Under the pieces are notes generated by a model. The model was given only the letters and a program-made list of their open reading frames with translations. It did not search any database and was not told where the DNA came from. Made by a program: the position numbers and the translations under genes. From CAZAGT01 sp964484515 (GTDB lineage: Bacteria; Desulfobacterota; DSM-4660; Desulfatiglandales; HGW-15), in the NCBI GenBank assembly GCA_964484515.1, contig CAZAGT010000348.1, positions 1 to 5,430 on the forward strand: 5,430 nt of DNA, written 5' to 3'. Of the stretch, positions 1 through 5,430 are shown in pieces. Numbering within the stretch: position 1 is the stretch's first letter; each line of letters starts with the position of its first letter.

Positions 1-1
1 A

Positions 2-406
2 ACGGAGACCCTGGTGAGCTGGGTACCCGGCTTTGACACGTACCTGCACGTGGGGTACGCTAACTTCTTCTTTGATGCGGAGTACATGACCGCCTTGGAT
101 GAGTTCGCCCCTCACGAGATCGCCACCGTCACCGGTCAAGGGGCCCAACCGGCGGTCTGGAACTTCGAGTTCGGTTACAATTGGGATTGGGGCAAGAACC
201 TGGAGATCGCACTCAAGTATGAGGGCTCGGATGAGTGCGAGGCCCTCGGTTTTCCGGAGCGCAGGTACGGGATTGGATTCAATCAGACGGTCTTCGAAGG
301 GATCGTTGCCTCGATCGGCTATTTTCGCAACGACTACCATGAAGGGGATGTCGAAGGCCGGGATAAGAGCGACATCGTGTTCGGCCAGGTGGCGGTCGAA
401 TTTTAG
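2..406 (+). CDS. LbtU-type siderophore porin, outer-membrane beta-barrel (3' part, start outside window)
   Basis: The reading frame is open from the left edge of the window, so only the last 134 residues are present. They contain alternating aromatic and polar strands typical of an outer-membrane beta-barrel (GYANFFFDAEY, WNFEFGYNW, LEIALKYEGSDE, YGIGFNQTVF) and end in VAVEF. A terminal Phe is the usual BAM recognition signal. The FFDAEY, QPAVWNFE and ALKYEGSDE segments match what I recall of the LbtU family, named for the Legionella legiobactin-uptake protein and common in environmental Gram-negatives. The protein would sit in the outer membrane; the substrate cannot be read from the sequence, and siderophore transport is only the family name. 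A GTG at 14 is internal, not the start. The next gene begins 40 bases downstream on the same strand. I am confident it is a barrel and fairly confident of the LbtU family. Confidence 0.8.
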   Translation, partial: TETLVSWVPGFDTYLHVGYANFFFDAEYMTALDEFAPHEIATVTGQGAQPAVWNFEFGYNWDWGKNLEIALKYEGSDECEALGFPERRYGIGFNQTVFEGIVASIGYFRNDYHEGDVEGRDKSDIVFGQVAVEF

Positions 407-446
407 GCATTTCGTCCCAGCTGAAAGGCTGAGCAAGGAGGGAAGA

Positions 447-902
447 ATGAAGAGAGGATTTCTGGTGATCATCCTGGCATGGGTCTTGTGTGTTCCCTGC
501 GACGGCCTGGCTCAGGAGGAGATCAAGGTCGAGGGGACGATCCAAGGGCTGCTTAGTACGTGTGCGGGCGAGACCTGTACGCCGCGAGAGGAGGTCATCA
601 TCGCGGCCATGGAGGATACCTTTGTCCTGGTCAGCGACGAGGGCAAGTACTACCTGCTGCCCAACATCAAGAATTCGGTCCTGTCCCGCTACCTGAACGA
701 TCCGGTCAGGATCGCGGGGACCCTGACCCTGGAGGGGACCGCTATTCAGGTGGACACGGCCGAGGTATTTGAGAAGGGAACGTGGGTAACCTTCTGGAGC
801 CCGGAGATCGCGGAGCAGGCCGCGGTCAAGCGAGAGAGTCTGAAGAAGAAGAGGCTGCCGCCCGGATACCGTAAGCGCATCCGCGGGCAACTCCCCGAGT
901 AA
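447..902 (+). CDS. small exported protein of unknown function (possible OB-like beta fold)
   Basis: A 151-residue protein. The ATG at 447 is chosen because AAGGAGG (435-441) lies 5 bases upstream and because it begins a clear Sec signal peptide: MKRG, a hydrophobic run, then likely cleavage after GLA at residue 22. There is no good lipobox, so it is probably soluble in the periplasm. The mature part starts with a VEGTIQGL strand, has a C39-x4-C44 pair that could form a disulfide, then beta-rich stretches (TFVLVSDEGKYYLLPN, DPVRIAGTLTLEGTAIQVD) and a W/F-rich end (GTWVTFWSPE) before a basic tail of Lys and Arg. The pattern of short strands around 'VRIAGTL' suggests a small OB-like barrel. I recall similar proteins in anaerobic proteobacteria but no assigned function. 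It follows the LbtU-type porin by 40 bases, so the two are probably cotranscribed. Confidence 0.8.
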   Translation: MKRGFLVIILAWVLCVPCDGLAQEEIKVEGTIQGLLSTCAGETCTPREEVIIAAMEDTFVLVSDEGKYYLLPNIKNSVLSRYLNDPVRIAGTLTLEGTAIQVDTAEVFEKGTWVTFWSPEIAEQAAVKRESLKKKRLPPGYRKRIRGQLPE

Positions 903-1072
903 GCATGCCCCCTTTTCACGGACGGGGGACGAAATCAGGTTGCAGCCCACGCGTTCCCCCCGTGTTTCAGGCCTCTTTCCAGGGACCGTCGATGGCTCTT
1001 TACAGGACTCATTTTTTGTACTAACTAAGGTTTATTCAGTTCCTGTTGTGAACGCTTTGATTGCAGGCTGAA

Positions 1073-1142
1073 GGCTTGAGGGAAAGTGCTAGAGTGAAGC
1101 CACGAAGGTTGCCTTTTTCGTCCTTGCGGGGCTTTTCTTTTT
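1073..1142 (+). promoter_or_regulatory. candidate transcription attenuator in the leader of DUF3842-cooT
   Basis: GGCTT at 1073-1077 can pair with AAGCC at 1097-1101, forming a hairpin with a 19-base loop. The same AAGCC is the base of the terminator stem at 1097-1134, so the two structures exclude each other, as in a terminator/antiterminator switch. The segment lies 47 bases upstream of the DUF3842 start, with no recognisable promoter between, which fits a leader rather than only the end of the previous operon. I could not match it to a known riboswitch class by eye. The antiterminator pairing is only five base pairs, so it could be chance. The sequence shows the complementarity; the regulatory role is inference. 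Confidence 0.4.
1097..1142 (+). terminator. intrinsic (Rho-independent) terminator hairpin with U-tract
   Basis: AAGCC (1097-1101) pairs with GGCTT (1130-1134). After an A/G mismatch, CG (1103-1104) pairs with CG (1127-1128), and AAGG (1105-1108) pairs with CCTT (1122-1125) with one bulged G at 1126. This gives an 11-base-pair stem with a 13-base loop, followed directly by TTCTTTTT at 1135-1142. It could end the transcript of the porin operon, whose last stop is 195 bases upstream, or act as an attenuator inside the leader of the next operon. Confidence 0.6.
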
Positions 1143-1187
1143 GATGGGCCGCTAAGGCGACCGAAGAGGCGGCAAACAGGGTCCATC
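1143..1187 (+). promoter_or_regulatory. hairpin enclosing the ribosome binding site of the DUF3842 gene
   Basis: GATGGGCCGC at 1143-1152 can pair in two blocks: GCCGC (1148-1152) with GCGGC (1169-1173), and GATGG (1143-1147) with CCATC (1183-1187). The nine bases between the two right-hand blocks hold the likely Shine-Dalgarno AGGG (1178-1181), and the ATG starts two bases after the stem at 1189. If formed, the fold would hold the ribosome binding site in a bulge next to the start codon. The 10 base pairs are visible in the sequence; control of translation is an inference. Confidence 0.4.
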
Positions 1188-1188
1188 G

Positions 1189-1623
1189 ATGGCAAGAGAC
1201 AAACGCGTGATCTATATGGTCGTCGACGGTCAGGGTGGGGGTATTGGGGCCGCCATCGTGAGACGGCTGCGAGACCTCTGTGGTAACGAGCAGCAGATTT
1301 GTGCCCTCGGGACGAACCCGATTGCCACCTCCCAGATGATGAAGGCGGGAGCCAATCGGGGAGCGACCGGTGAAAACGCCATTGTCAGGACGTCTCAGGA
1401 CGTGGATGTCATCATCGGGCCCGTGGCGATCGTGATGGCCAACGCCATGATGGGCGAACTCACCCCCAAGATGGCGGAGGCGATCAGCTCCAGCAGGGCC
1501 CTCAAGGTACTGATTCCACTCACGCAGGAGAACACCCGGATCGTCGGACTTACTCTGGAACCTCTACCGCACCTTGTTGACAAGGCGATCCAATTGATCA
1601 AGGAGATGGAAGGCCATGTGTGA
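1189..1623 (+). CDS. DUF3842 family protein
   Basis: A 144-residue cytoplasmic protein with no signal peptide or membrane segment. It matches the DUF3842 family over its whole length: the N-terminal beta strand followed by a glycine-rich loop (VVDGQGGGIGAAIV, residues 11-24), then ALGTNPIATSQMMKAGA (39-55), NRGATGENAIV (56-66), DVIIGPVAIVMANAMMGELT (73-92) and LEPLPHLVDK (123-132). The Gly-rich loop after a hydrophobic strand suggests a Rossmann-like or nucleotide-binding fold, but no activity is known to me. The ATG at 1189 has AGGG 7 bases upstream. Its stop overlaps the cooT-like gene by 8 bases, so the pair is surely cotranscribed and probably translationally coupled. In my recollection the DUF3842 and CooT families are neighbours in other anaerobes too, which hints at a shared role around nickel enzymes. 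Confidence 0.88.
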   Translation: MARDKRVIYMVVDGQGGGIGAAIVRRLRDLCGNEQQICALGTNPIATSQMMKAGANRGATGENAIVRTSQDVDVIIGPVAIVMANAMMGELTPKMAEAISSSRALKVLIPLTQENTRIVGLTLEPLPHLVDKAIQLIKEMEGHV

Positions 1624-1807
1624 AGCGTCAGCGTACATCATCAAAGACGGCCGCGAGGAGCTGATCCTCAAGGACGTCGATAAGCTCGAAAACGAAGACG
1701 GGGAGGTCAACCTGGTCAATATCTTTGGCGATCAGAAACGCATTCGGGCCCGGGTAAAGACCCTCTCGCTGGTAGAGCACAAAATCATCCTCGAACCCAC
1801 GGATTGA
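1616..1807 (+). CDS. cooT: CooT family nickel-binding protein
   Basis: A 63-residue protein beginning Met-Cys-Glu, the hallmark of the CooT family. In Rhodospirillum rubrum, CooT takes part in nickel delivery to carbon monoxide dehydrogenase and binds one Ni(II) per dimer through the Cys at position 2. Cys2 is kept here and is the only cysteine. The remainder (AYIIKDGREELILKDV, then VNLVNIFGDQKRIRARVKTL and LVEHKIILEP) follows the small beta-sheet pattern and normal length of the family. Translation starts at the ATG inside the end of the DUF3842 gene, with AAGGAG (1600-1605) 10 bases upstream. No carbon monoxide dehydrogenase, hydrogenase or other nickel enzyme is in the window, so the client is unknown; distant CooT members are not all tied to CO metabolism. 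The symbol is by family and not proof of the R. rubrum function. Confidence 0.88.
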   Translation: MCEASAYIIKDGREELILKDVDKLENEDGEVNLVNIFGDQKRIRARVKTLSLVEHKIILEPTD

Positions 1808-1966
1808 GCCTCGGTTATCGACTTCCGGTCAACCTAGGACCTTGGCTACGCTGCACTCAAGAAGAGCATCTGGACCTTATCTTAGATTCCCAAAACTCAT
1901 TAGACGGGTGAACTTCAAATCGGTAACAGCCCCCTTTAAGGCAGTGATCGGAGCGTGACACTTGCT

Positions 1967-1973
1967 TGGAGGT
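1967..1973 (+). promoter_or_regulatory. ribosome binding site deciding the start of the hydrolase-FmdE gene
   Basis: TGGAGGT lies 5 bases before the ATG at 1979. A GTG at 1955 in the same frame would add eight residues, but it lies upstream of this site and would blunt the signal peptide, so the ATG is preferred. Confidence 0.75.
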
Positions 1974-1978
1974 CGAAA

Positions 1979-3472
1979 ATGGTCCGCAGAACGCATCTCG
2001 CGATTATCCTATTCCTCCTGCTGTGGGCGATTCCTCAGTCCGCCCATTCCCACGGCGGCAGGATTCCGGCGATCGTTGATACGGACATGGCCCTGGATGA
2101 CATCCGCGCCATTGCGATGCTCCTCAATTCTGACCTGGTGGATATCGAGCTGATCGTGACCTCGGACGGCGTGTCGTCACCTCAGGTCGGCGCACAAAAT
2201 CTTGAGACCCTCTTGAGGTACTTCAACCGGGGGGATATCGAAATCGGCAAGGGGAGGTTCCTGGGCCTCGCTGCACCCGGATGGCGCGCATGGTCCGAAA
2301 ACCTCAAATGGCCTCCCATGAATTCGATGGAGGTCCCCATTACCACGGACCGCCCGGCCGCCCAGGCGATCGTTGATACCCTCAAGGCACTCTCCGGCAA
2401 GGCCTCCTACCTTTGTCTGGGACCGTTGACCAACCTTGCGGATGCTCTCCAACTGGATCCAGACATCAAGGACAAGATCAGCCAGGTGCTCTATTTTGGC
2501 GCCTCCCCACACGCCCCCTTTCCGGGCTGGAACACGGATCGTGACCGGCAATCCGCCATGCTCGTCTTCGAAACAGACCTCCCGATCTTGGCGGTGGTCC
2601 TGCCCAATGAACGCTTACTCCGTTTCGACCAGCTACTATATGAGAGAATAAAAAGTGTTGATTCTACCGCCGCACGCCTCGTGGCCACCACCCATGGCGG
2701 GCCGGTTGTCCAGAAACCGCTCCAGGAGGGGCGTTTCTACATCTGGGACGAGATGATCGTGATGTACCTGTTTCGACCCTCCCTCTTCGAATTCAGCTCG
2801 GGGGGTAATGGTGTCGATCCAAAGTCACTCGTCTCCTTTCGGACCGCTGGTTTCTATGAGACCTATCTGAAGCTCCTGGGCCGTGCGGCCGATTTTCATC
2901 TGAATCCGCGTCGCGCCGTGCTCTTAAAGAGCTTCCCCACAGAGCCCTCCGTATTCAAGGAGGACGTCGGTCCCTACGTGGAACCGATCATTGCCAAGTA
3001 CGGCCTCGAGGAGTGGAAGGCCTGTCTCCTCACAAACGAATTTCACCGTCATCTTGGGACCTACTCCCTGATCGGCGCGAAGATGGGTGTCCGGGCGAGG
3101 GAAATCCTGGAGGCGCCCTTCGACACGATGGAGGTGGTCTCCTTCGCCGGGCGAAGACCGCCGTTGAGCTGTTTGAGTGATGGGATCCAGGTGTCCACCG
3201 GGGCCAGCCTGGGAAGAGGAACAATTCGGCTCTCGAATCAGCGACTCGCGCCGGAAGCCAGCTTTCAATATGAGGGTAAGAAGCTCACGCTGCGGTTAAA
3301 GCGCAAGTGGGTGGATAAGATTGAAGAGGATCTGCGGCGAATCTTGAAGGAGTCGGAAGGGTTGAATCCGGCCTATTTCGCCAGTGTAAGGGAGCTCTCT
3401 ATTCGTTATTGGCTCTTTCTGGATCGCCATGAGCTCTTCGAGGAAATAATCGAAGAGCAGGGGGAAGGATAG
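1979..3472 (+). CDS. exported nucleoside hydrolase-like / FmdE-like fusion protein
   Basis: A 497-residue protein with two domains. A signal peptide (residues 1 to about 24, MVRRTHLAIILFLLLW, probable cut after AHS) sends it to the periplasm. Residues about 29-310 resemble inosine-uridine nucleoside hydrolases: DTDMALDDIRAI (34-45) fits the calcium- and ribose-binding DTDxGxDD motif, LGPLTNLADAL (147-157) the conserved Thr loop, WNTDRDRQSAMLVF (184-197) the xFNxxxDxEAA region, and WDEMIVMYLFRPSLF (256-270) the usual HDP/HDA motif, with Trp where the catalytic His is expected. Residues about 350-440 resemble FmdE (formylmethanofuran dehydrogenase subunit E): EFHRHLGTYSLIGAKMGVRA, then PLSCLSDGIQVSTGASLGRG with Cys398 and Asp401. 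The classic HGHxC cysteine is Gly360 here. The C-terminus is helical. The substrate is unknown; FmdE-like proteins outside methanogens are not dehydrogenase subunits. The Smr gene follows after 9 bases. Confidence 0.82.
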   Translation: MVRRTHLAIILFLLLWAIPQSAHSHGGRIPAIVDTDMALDDIRAIAMLLNSDLVDIELIVTSDGVSSPQVGAQNLETLLRYFNRGDIEIGKGRFLGLAAPGWRAWSENLKWPPMNSMEVPITTDRPAAQAIVDTLKALSGKASYLCLGPLTNLADALQLDPDIKDKISQVLYFGASPHAPFPGWNTDRDRQSAMLVFETDLPILAVVLPNERLLRFDQLLYERIKSVDSTAARLVATTHGGPVVQKPLQEGRFYIWDEMIVMYLFRPSLFEFSSGGNGVDPKSLVSFRTAGFYETYLKLLGRAADFHLNPRRAVLLKSFPTEPSVFKEDVGPYVEPIIAKYGLEEWKACLLTNEFHRHLGTYSLIGAKMGVRAREILEAPFDTMEVVSFAGRRPPLSCLSDGIQVSTGASLGRGTIRLSNQRLAPEASFQYEGKKLTLRLKRKWVDKIEEDLRRILKESEGLNPAYFASVRELSIRYWLFLDRHELFEEIIEEQGEG

Positions 3473-3481
3473 GGAAGCAAG

Positions 3482-3763
3482 GTGGCGGTGGACGAAATTC
3501 AGTATCCCACGGACGGGATCCTCGATCTTCACATGTTCGCGCCGCGGGATGCCGCCTCGGTCGTGGACGAGTATCTAAAGGCGTGCTGGGAGCAAGGGAT
3601 CTTCGAGGTGAGGATTATTCATGGCAAGGGAAAGGGGGTTCTTCGTCGCACGGTCCGGGCGCTCCTGGAAAAACATCCGTTGGTGGCAGATCACGGGCTG
3701 GACAGTGGGCCCTCATCCTGGGGCGCAACCATGGTTCGCTTGCGACGACCCGAAGAGCTCTAA
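3482..3763 (+). CDS. stand-alone Smr domain protein
   Basis: A 93-residue protein made almost entirely of a Smr (small MutS-related) domain. Both signature motifs are present: LDLHMF (residues 14-19) for the LDLHG motif, and IIHGKGKGVLRR (44-55) for the TGKGxG motif, followed by the family's end pattern SSWGATMVRL. Smr domains act as nicking or RNA-cleaving endonucleases in several characterised proteins; this short single-domain type has no assigned substrate that I know of. No signal peptide is seen, so it is cytoplasmic, unlike the exported product of the gene before it. The start is GTG at 3482, with AGGGA (3471-3475) 6 bases upstream overlapping the previous stop; a second GTG at 3488 is possible. 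It shares an operon with the hydrolase-FmdE gene and runs convergent to the next gene, 44 bases away. Confidence 0.85.
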   Translation: MAVDEIQYPTDGILDLHMFAPRDAASVVDEYLKACWEQGIFEVRIIHGKGKGVLRRTVRALLEKHPLVADHGLDSGPSSWGATMVRLRRPEEL

Positions 3764-3807
3764 TCACGTCTATATGAGCACCATACCGCATCAATACCTG
3801 CTTTTAG
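3764..3807. other. convergent intergenic gap without clear terminator
   Basis: Forty-four bases separate the stop of the Smr gene from the stop of the DUF4340 gene on the other strand. I looked for a bidirectional terminator and found no inverted repeat of more than a few base pairs and only a short T run (TTTT at 3802-3805). Termination of either transcript may lie inside the opposing gene or depend on Rho. Confidence 0.5.
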
Positions 3808-4977
3808 CTAATCGTCTTCCTTTTCCTTCTTCTCCGGCTCCTCAAAGAACTCGTCCGGTTTGATGATGAAATCACCGTGTTTCCATTCCGAGATCTCATA
3901 GGTCCAAGCGCTCAGCCGCTCGTTCATCTCCTTGGCCTTGAGGGCCATCTCTTCCGGTGTCTTTCTCTGCTCCTGCTTCTCCTTTTCGGCCTCACCCTTA
4001 TCCGCGTCCGGCTCCTCGGCCGCAGCCTCCTCGGCCTCCTTGGGCGGCTCCTTGTAGTCCACTTCCAGTCGCAGGTAAAAACGCTCGTCATCCGTTTTAG
4101 ACTTCCCGGGATAGGCCCGGTAGATCATCCCATCAAATGTGCGATACTCCAGGCGGGCCTGAAGCTCGATCCCCAATGATTCAAGCGGGGCTTCGGGGTC
4201 CACCACGTCCTCCAGTCGCAAGGTATCCAAGGCCCTCGCCAGGATGTCGAGCGAGGCCTTCTTGATCTTCTTGTCCGGCGGTGGATCTAGAAACACCAGC
4301 TCCGCACCTTCCTCGGGACGCTCGACCCTGTAAAGGACGCCCTCTTCGTCGAGGCCCTCGCATACGACCTTATGCACCGTATCATCGCGAACATCCACGA
4401 GGAGCTTTTCCAGCCAATCCTGCGGTTCCCTGCGATAAGAGGCAAAATCCTTGTCCACGAGATAGACTGCAGGCTCCTTGCCCAGCCGCAGGTACTGGCC
4501 GTGGGTACTCGTCCCCTTTCCGGTCTCTCGCCGCTTACCGAGCACGACGCTGGCGAGGGATTCTCCCGCCTCGTCCATCAACTCCACGAGAATTCCCTTT
4601 TCATCATTCGGAACATCCACTCCTTCCGGGTCCCTGAGCTTCAACCGTTTTAGGGTCGCCTCGGACGCCTCGAAACTGCGCCCAACCTTCATCTGTTGAA
4701 GCGAACGAACAAAGTCGGCGATCTTTCCGAAGTCGGCCGGATAATCATAGCGATCCTTTACGACCCATTGGTCTTGCTTTTTGGCCAGGGAAACGGAATC
4801 CCCCTCCGGCCCTCTGATCGCGATCGCAGCGACCTTGTTCACCGGGAGATCCTCGAGCAACTGTGTCCCAAGAGCGACTCCGCGGCTCTGTGGCGGCCGC
4901 TCACGCACGACGAGAATTCCCGCCACGGCCAGAACGGCCAGGATGACCAGCAGGGTAACGAACGTCTTGACCTTCAT
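3808..4977 (-). CDS. DUF4340 domain-containing membrane-anchored protein
   Basis: A 389-residue protein with a short basic N-terminus, one transmembrane helix (residues about 5-25, VTLLVILAVLAVAGILVV) and a long soluble part that should be periplasmic. The mix of beta strands and 'VAAIAIRGPEGDSVSLAKKQDQWVV' (49-73) followed by 'YPADFGKIADFVRSLQQMKVGR' (79-100) is typical of DUF4340, including the QYLRLGKEPAVYLVDK segment (161-176) and the end motif RLSAWTYEISEWKHGDFI (354-371). An acidic, Lys/Glu/Ala-rich stretch at about 310-340 interrupts the last part and the C-terminus is also charged. DUF4340 genes commonly follow GldG-type ABC auxiliary genes, as here: the ATG overlaps the upstream TGA by 4 bases. 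AGAGG (minus strand, 4981-4985) is its ribosome binding site. It probably works with the GldG-like protein in an ABC export system of unknown cargo. Confidence 0.85.
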   Translation of the reverse strand: MKVKTFVTLLVILAVLAVAGILVVRERPPQSRGVALGTQLLEDLPVNKVAAIAIRGPEGDSVSLAKKQDQWVVKDRYDYPADFGKIADFVRSLQQMKVGRSFEASEATLKRLKLRDPEGVDVPNDEKGILVELMDEAGESLASVVLGKRRETGKGTSTHGQYLRLGKEPAVYLVDKDFASYRREPQDWLEKLLVDVRDDTVHKVVCEGLDEEGVLYRVERPEEGAELVFLDPPPDKKIKKASLDILARALDTLRLEDVVDPEAPLESLGIELQARLEYRTFDGMIYRAYPGKSKTDDERFYLRLEVDYKEPPKEAEEAAAEEPDADKGEAEKEKQEQRKTPEEMALKAKEMNERLSAWTYEISEWKHGDFIIKPDEFFEEPEKKEKEDD

Positions 4978-5430
4978 TTTCCTCTCATCCTTCTCTGTCT
5001 GTAAATCGCAAATCCAAGGCCGGCCACGGAAACAAGGAGCGGCATCAAGAAGATATTGATACCCTTCAGCGTCACCCCAAGAGTTTCGACATCGGCCCTC
5101 AAGTTCTTGCGGACCTCTTTCAGCTCATGGTCGATCCTCCTCTTTTCCGCCCTGAACTTGGCGATCTCCGCCTCCTGCTCGGGGCTCAGGATCAGTTGCT
5201 GGGAGGCATCCTTCTGCTGCTGAAGCTCTCGCAGCTTCCGGTTGGCGTCTTCGGCCCGTCGCACCAACTCGTTTTCCTTGGCCAGCCAGCGTTCCTGGGC
5301 CCGCCGTTCGAGGGCCAAAACGGCGGTAAACGGTCGCTCGAACATGCCTCGCGAGCGAAGCCCGATCAGCTCGTCACCGCCGGTCAGGACCTCGCAAGCA
5401 TTGGAGAGGAGATTCAGGTTGTCATTTAAC
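4974..5430 (-). CDS. GldG-family ABC transporter auxiliary protein (3' part, start outside window)
   Basis: The frame is open to the right edge of the window, so only the last 151 residues are seen. The first visible residues (NDNLNLLSNACEVLTGGDEL, then IGLRSRG) match the end of the GldG / ABC-type uncharacterised transport domain, where a final 'N..N..FLLN..dwL.gd..li.iR' block is usual. A long charged helical region follows (ERRAQERWLAKENELVRRAED to HELKEVRKNLRADVE), probably coiled coil, then one transmembrane helix (INIFLMPLLVSVAGLGFAIY) and a basic tail (RQRRMRGK) that would be cytoplasmic. The large domain should therefore be periplasmic. An ATG at 5343-5345 is internal. By family habit, the genes upstream (beyond the window) should be an ABC ATPase and a permease. 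It overlaps the DUF4340 gene by ATGA. Confidence 0.82.
   Translation of the reverse strand, partial: LNDNLNLLSNACEVLTGGDELIGLRSRGMFERPFTAVLALERRAQERWLAKENELVRRAEDANRKLRELQQQKDASQQLILSPEQEAEIAKFRAEKRRIDHELKEVRKNLRADVETLGVTLKGINIFLMPLLVSVAGLGFAIYRQRRMRGK

Noticed and set aside
908..928. CCCCC / GGGGG inverted repeat just after the small exported gene, as a terminator
   Set aside because: Only five base pairs with an 11-base loop and no following T run.
279..950. Long minus-strand open frame opposite the first two genes
   Set aside because: It covers two well-supported plus-strand genes, has no recognisable domain, and has the Arg/Leu/Gly-rich composition of an antisense shadow in GC-rich DNA.
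992..1024. Tiny open frame (MALYRTHFLY) with AGGGA upstream, a possible leader peptide before the attenuator
   Set aside because: Only ten codons, no run of one regulatory amino acid, and a ribosome binding site this short is common by chance; it stops about 50 bases before the first hairpin arm, so coupling is unclear.
1808..1978. Promoter or terminator between cooT and the hydrolase-FmdE gene
   Set aside because: A TATCTT-like box at 1878-1883 has no suitable -35 element at normal spacing, and no hairpin with a T run is visible, so I do not annotate a site although a promoter here is likely.
3877..4179. Leucine-rich plus-strand frame resembling a membrane protein
   Set aside because: It is antisense to the Glu/Lys-rich part of the DUF4340 gene; reverse-complemented Glu and Lys codons give Leu and Phe runs, which explains the hydrophobicity.
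1..5430. CRISPR arrays, tRNA or rRNA genes, insertion sequences
   Set aside because: No regularly spaced direct repeats, no tRNA-like cloverleaf with a CCA or T-loop consensus, no transposase-like product and no terminal inverted repeats were seen on either strand.

Overview
The window reads like a bacterial chromosome of moderately high GC content (high 50s percent by eye). It is densely packed with short operons and has no mobile-element, phage or CRISPR signature. The gene content (an LbtU-type outer-membrane porin, a DUF3842 gene followed by a CooT-type nickel-binding protein, a periplasmic FmdE-like protein, and a GldG/DUF4340 pair) points to a Gram-negative anaerobe, most plausibly of the Desulfobacterota (former Deltaproteobacteria) or a neighbouring phylum. 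That is an inference from families only; no rRNA or marker gene is present.

Layout, left to right. (1) Positions 2-406: the 3' end of an outer-membrane beta-barrel gene of the LbtU siderophore-porin type. It is followed 40 bases later by a small secreted protein of unknown function (447-902), probably in the same operon. (2) Positions 903-1188: a non-coding stretch. Its second half holds a good intrinsic terminator hairpin, a competing upstream hairpin that shares the same strand segment, and a third hairpin around the next ribosome binding site. (3) Positions 1189-1807: a two-gene operon of DUF3842 and cooT with an 8-base overlap. (4) Positions 1979-3763: a second two-gene operon. Its first gene is an exported nucleoside-hydrolase-like domain fused to an FmdE-like domain, and 9 bases later comes a stand-alone Smr-domain protein. 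(5) Positions 3808-5430, minus strand, convergent with the previous operon: a DUF4340 membrane-anchored protein preceded by the 3' end of a GldG-type ABC-transporter auxiliary gene. The two overlap by ATGA, so they are translationally coupled.

The most interesting items are the leader upstream of DUF3842-cooT, which looks like a transcription attenuator with an unassigned ligand or signal; the DUF3842-CooT pairing, a possible nickel-related module; and the hydrolase-FmdE fusion, where the calcium-binding Asp residues of nucleoside hydrolases are kept but the catalytic His position appears to be Trp. These calls were made by reading the sequence and recalling families; no database search or folding program was run.
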